Assembly: GCA_022704885.1 (NCBI GenBank)
Contig: JAKJFO010000103.1
Span: 7,342-14,490, forward strand
Direction of reading: 5' to 3'
Length of the DNA stretch: 7,149 nt
From: Candidatus Rifleibacteriota bacterium
GTDB taxonomy: Bacteria > Riflebacteria > Ozemobacteria > Ozemobacterales > Ozemobacteraceae
In this document: in pieces, positions 5,942 through 7,149 of the stretch
How positions within the stretch are numbered: the first letter of the stretch is position 1
How the letters are laid out: every line of letters begins with the position of its first letter
Program-made: the position numbers and the translations under genes
The notes under the pieces: generated by a model
Databases searched by the model: none
What the model saw: the letters and a program-made list of their open reading frames with translations, nothing else
What the model was told of the DNA's origin: nothing

Positions 5942-6409
5942 TCAGTTGATCAGAAAGGTGGGAATGAATACACTGATAATGCGACTTTCAGATGTAGACT
6001 TGCCCAGAATTTTGTTGAGTTCTCTTTCTATATCTTTATGCAGAAAGCGGTCGATATAATCTTCTTTGGCTCTCTGGATATTCAGTTTCATGAGTATGTT
6101 GGTTATGCAGTCACGAAGTTCTGCTTTGCGCTCTTCGAGTTCTTTTTCGAGATTGCCGATATAACCGACTTCTACCTGAATTTTGATGTAATGAAGCTCT
6201 TCATCACGAGACGTGGCAATGAATTCGCCAAGATCGAATCTGCCCATTTTCGGTGCAGTTTCGATATCACCCTGCAGGGGAGGGGGAGTCTGGGCTCCAT
6301 CAGGGCCGGTCACCGCTTTTTTACTGGTAACATAAGCAATGCCGACAACTGCAAGCGCGATGATCAATACAACTAAAACAACTAAAATCACTTTTGTTCT
6401 GGGTGACAT
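5942..6409 (-). CDS. fliL: Flagellar basal body-associated protein FliL
   Basis: FliL is a single-pass inner-membrane protein that surrounds or supports the stator units and raises motor torque. The 155 residues begin with a short basic cytoplasmic tail (MSPRTK), a transmembrane helix at about 7-28, a Pro/Gly linker (about 34-55) and a periplasmic FliL domain. That domain begins at GRFDLGEFIATS (56-67) and continues with HYIKIQVEVGY (73-83). The C-terminus ends in IISVFIPTFLIN, similar to the short conserved FliL end (usually V-x-F-x-x-F-hydrophobic). Length is in the family range. It lies between flbD and fliM. In many spirochaetes motA and motB would sit between flbD and fliL; here there is only a 65-base gap. 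The ribosome site is weak (GGTAGG, ten bases before ATG). Confidence 0.94.
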   Translation of the reverse strand: MSPRTKVILVVLVVLIIALAVVGIAYVTSKKAVTGPDGAQTPPPLQGDIETAPKMGRFDLGEFIATSRDEELHYIKIQVEVGYIGNLEKELEERKAELRDCITNILMKLNIQRAKEDYIDRFLHKDIERELNKILGKSTSESRIISVFIPTFLIN

Positions 6410-6474
6410 AATTTATAAACCTACCATGAGAAAATCGGCCAAGTCAATGCACAAAACGACTTTTATGGGCATAA

Positions 6475-6708
6475 TTACAACTTCAATCCGGCGCTGGCCC
6501 CGTCAGATTTTTTCTTAACGATCGGGTGTGTATGAATGCGGCGTTTATAGTTTATGATGCGGTGCAGAACTTCATGCACCGATTCGGCTACCATGACCGT
6601 TTTGCCAGTGTGCAGGGTGATGACAGTATCGGGAGACGACTCGATCTGCTCGATGAGCTCGGCATTCAGATAGAATTTTACTCCATTGATGCGCGAAAGC
6701 CTGATCAT
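6475..6708 (-). CDS. flbD: FlbD/SwrD family flagellar protein
   Basis: This 77-residue protein belongs to the FlbD family (SwrD in Bacillus subtilis), a small protein encoded after flgE and needed for full motor torque or swarming in Bacillus. Its biochemical action is not settled. Family features are visible: MIRLSRINGVKFYLNAELIEQIE at the start, of which RLSRING and the LNAELIE stretch are typical, then a TVITLHTGKTVMVAESV block and a basic tail (NYKRRIH, KKK). There is no signal peptide or membrane segment. It should not be confused with the unrelated Caulobacter sigma-54 activator also called FlbD. The ATG lies 21 bases after the flgE stop, behind AAGGGAGA at 6725-6718, ten bases upstream. 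Confidence 0.93.
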   Translation of the reverse strand: MIRLSRINGVKFYLNAELIEQIESSPDTVITLHTGKTVMVAESVHEVLHRIINYKRRIHTHPIVKKKSDGASAGLKL

Positions 6709-6717
6709 ATCAAGTCG

Positions 6718-6725
6718 TCTCCCTT
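6718..6725 (-). promoter_or_regulatory. Ribosome binding site of flbD
   Basis: AAGGGAGA sits in the 21-base flgE-flbD gap, ten bases before the flbD ATG. It supports this ATG as the start and shows that flbD is independently initiated on a transcript shared with flgE. Confidence 0.6.
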
Positions 6726-6729
6726 ACTG

Positions 6730-7149
6730 TTATCGTTTCAGATTCACGACTTCCTGAAGCATTTCATCAGACGTGGTAATTACTCTTGAGTTGGCCTGGA
6801 AGGCGCGCTGGGTAATGATCATATTGGTGAATTCTTCAGAGATATCGACGTTGCTCATTTCAAGCGAAGCCGCCACAATGACGCCTCTATCCATCATACC
6901 CGCTTTGCCAACTACCGGTTGTCCTGAGTTAGGTGCGTATGAGTAGAGGTTTTTGCCGTTCTTTTCAAGGCCGGCAGGGTTGTTGAAAGTGGTCAGTGCC
7001 ACCTGTCCAATCGGCTGTTTCTGGCCATTCGAAAAGACACCGCGGATGATACCGTCTTCTTCAAAGTAGATCTGCTCAAGCAGACCCATTTCGTATCCGT
7101 CCTGATATTCGGCTTTGGTCGAGAAGTCTGAATCAAACTGGGTTATCAG
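6730..7149 (-). CDS. flgE: Flagellar hook protein FlgE, C-terminal part (5' end outside window)
   Basis: FlgE polymerises outside the cell into the hook joining rod and filament. Only the last 139 residues are present; the frame is open through base 7149, so the Met at 7089 is internal. The segment opens with LITQFDSDF and [19 protein letters not shown], then [20 protein letters not shown], the usual end of the hook D1/D2 region. It closes with the C-terminal flagellar rod/hook family signature: [20 protein letters not shown] and [20 protein letters not shown] followed by NLKR. The SNVDIS-EFTNMI-QRAFQAN-heptad region forms the D0 helix that packs with the N-terminus in the hook core. FlgG and FlgF share the tail, but VVNLKR at the end, the SNGQ turn and the flbD neighbour favour FlgE. 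Confidence 0.95.
   Translation of the reverse strand: MITQFDSDFSTKAEYQDGYEMGLLEQIYFEEDGIIRGVFSNGQKQPIGQVALTTFNNPAGLEKNGKNLYSYAPNSGQPVVGKAGMMDRGVIVAASLEMSNVDISEEFTNMIITQRAFQANSRVITTSDEMLQEVVNLKR

Noticed and set aside
5628..6059. Plus-strand open frame of 143 codons
   Set aside because: It is antisense to the low-complexity linker of fliM and the end of fliL. Its Ser/Gly/Ala run mirrors the fliM linker and it shows no family motif.
6431..6460. Sigma-28-like GCCGATTT (minus strand) and a TTGACT before fliL
   Set aside because: The upstream TAAA is 22 bases from GCCGAT instead of about 15, and the TTGACT has no -10 box at 16-18 bases (TATAAA is 24 away). Neither element forms a credible promoter.
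1..7149. Possible defence island, mobile element or undescribed gene cluster
   Set aside because: Every gene is a recognisable flagellar or chemotaxis gene in a known order. No transposase, integrase, terminal repeats, tRNA or unassigned gene was seen.

Overview
The window is one leftward-reading (minus-strand) block of flagellar genes. Reading order, from right to left, is flgE (3' end only), flbD, fliL, fliM, fliY/fliN, cheY, fliO, fliP, fliQ, fliR, flhB (5' end only). No gene is missing an internal part, no plus-strand gene is convincing, and no RNA gene, mobile element or CRISPR array is visible. The longest gap between genes is 96 bases, so essentially the whole window is coding.

Layout: 6730-7149 holds the hook protein C-terminus and 6475-6708 the small FlbD/SwrD protein. 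5942-6409 is the stator-associated FliL. 3438-5905 holds the two switch proteins FliM and FliY, translationally coupled by a GTGA overlap. 3058-3420 is the chemotaxis response regulator CheY. 299-3024 holds the export-gate genes fliO, fliP, fliQ and fliR, and flhB begins at about 246 and leaves the window at base 1. Gaps are mostly 12-65 bases, with 4-base overlaps at fliM/fliY and fliP/fliQ, as expected of a single transcript whose main promoter lies beyond the right edge. A weak internal promoter candidate sits before fliP.

How the genes work together: FliO helps assemble the FliP-FliQ-FliR export gate and FlhB is the substrate-specificity switch, so the left half makes the secretion apparatus. 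FlgE is an exported substrate that forms the hook. FliM and FliY form the C-ring, which reverses or brakes the motor when phosphorylated CheY binds. FliY carries a CheC-like phosphatase domain that should remove that phosphate. FliL supports the stator, but no motA/motB genes are present.

Organism: the order fliM-fliY-cheY-fliO-fliP-fliQ-fliR-flhB and a FliY with a CheC domain resemble Bacillus/Clostridium-type operons, and flgE-flbD followed by fliL-fliM is also shared with spirochaetes. Base composition is close to even (about 45-57% GC in most stretches I counted). I infer a Firmicutes-like, spirochaete-like or other deep-branching phylum and cannot place it further from sequence alone. 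The most unusual element is a methionine-proline-glycine repeat linker of more than 80 residues inside FliY. I do not see an undescribed system; the novelty is in details of FliY.
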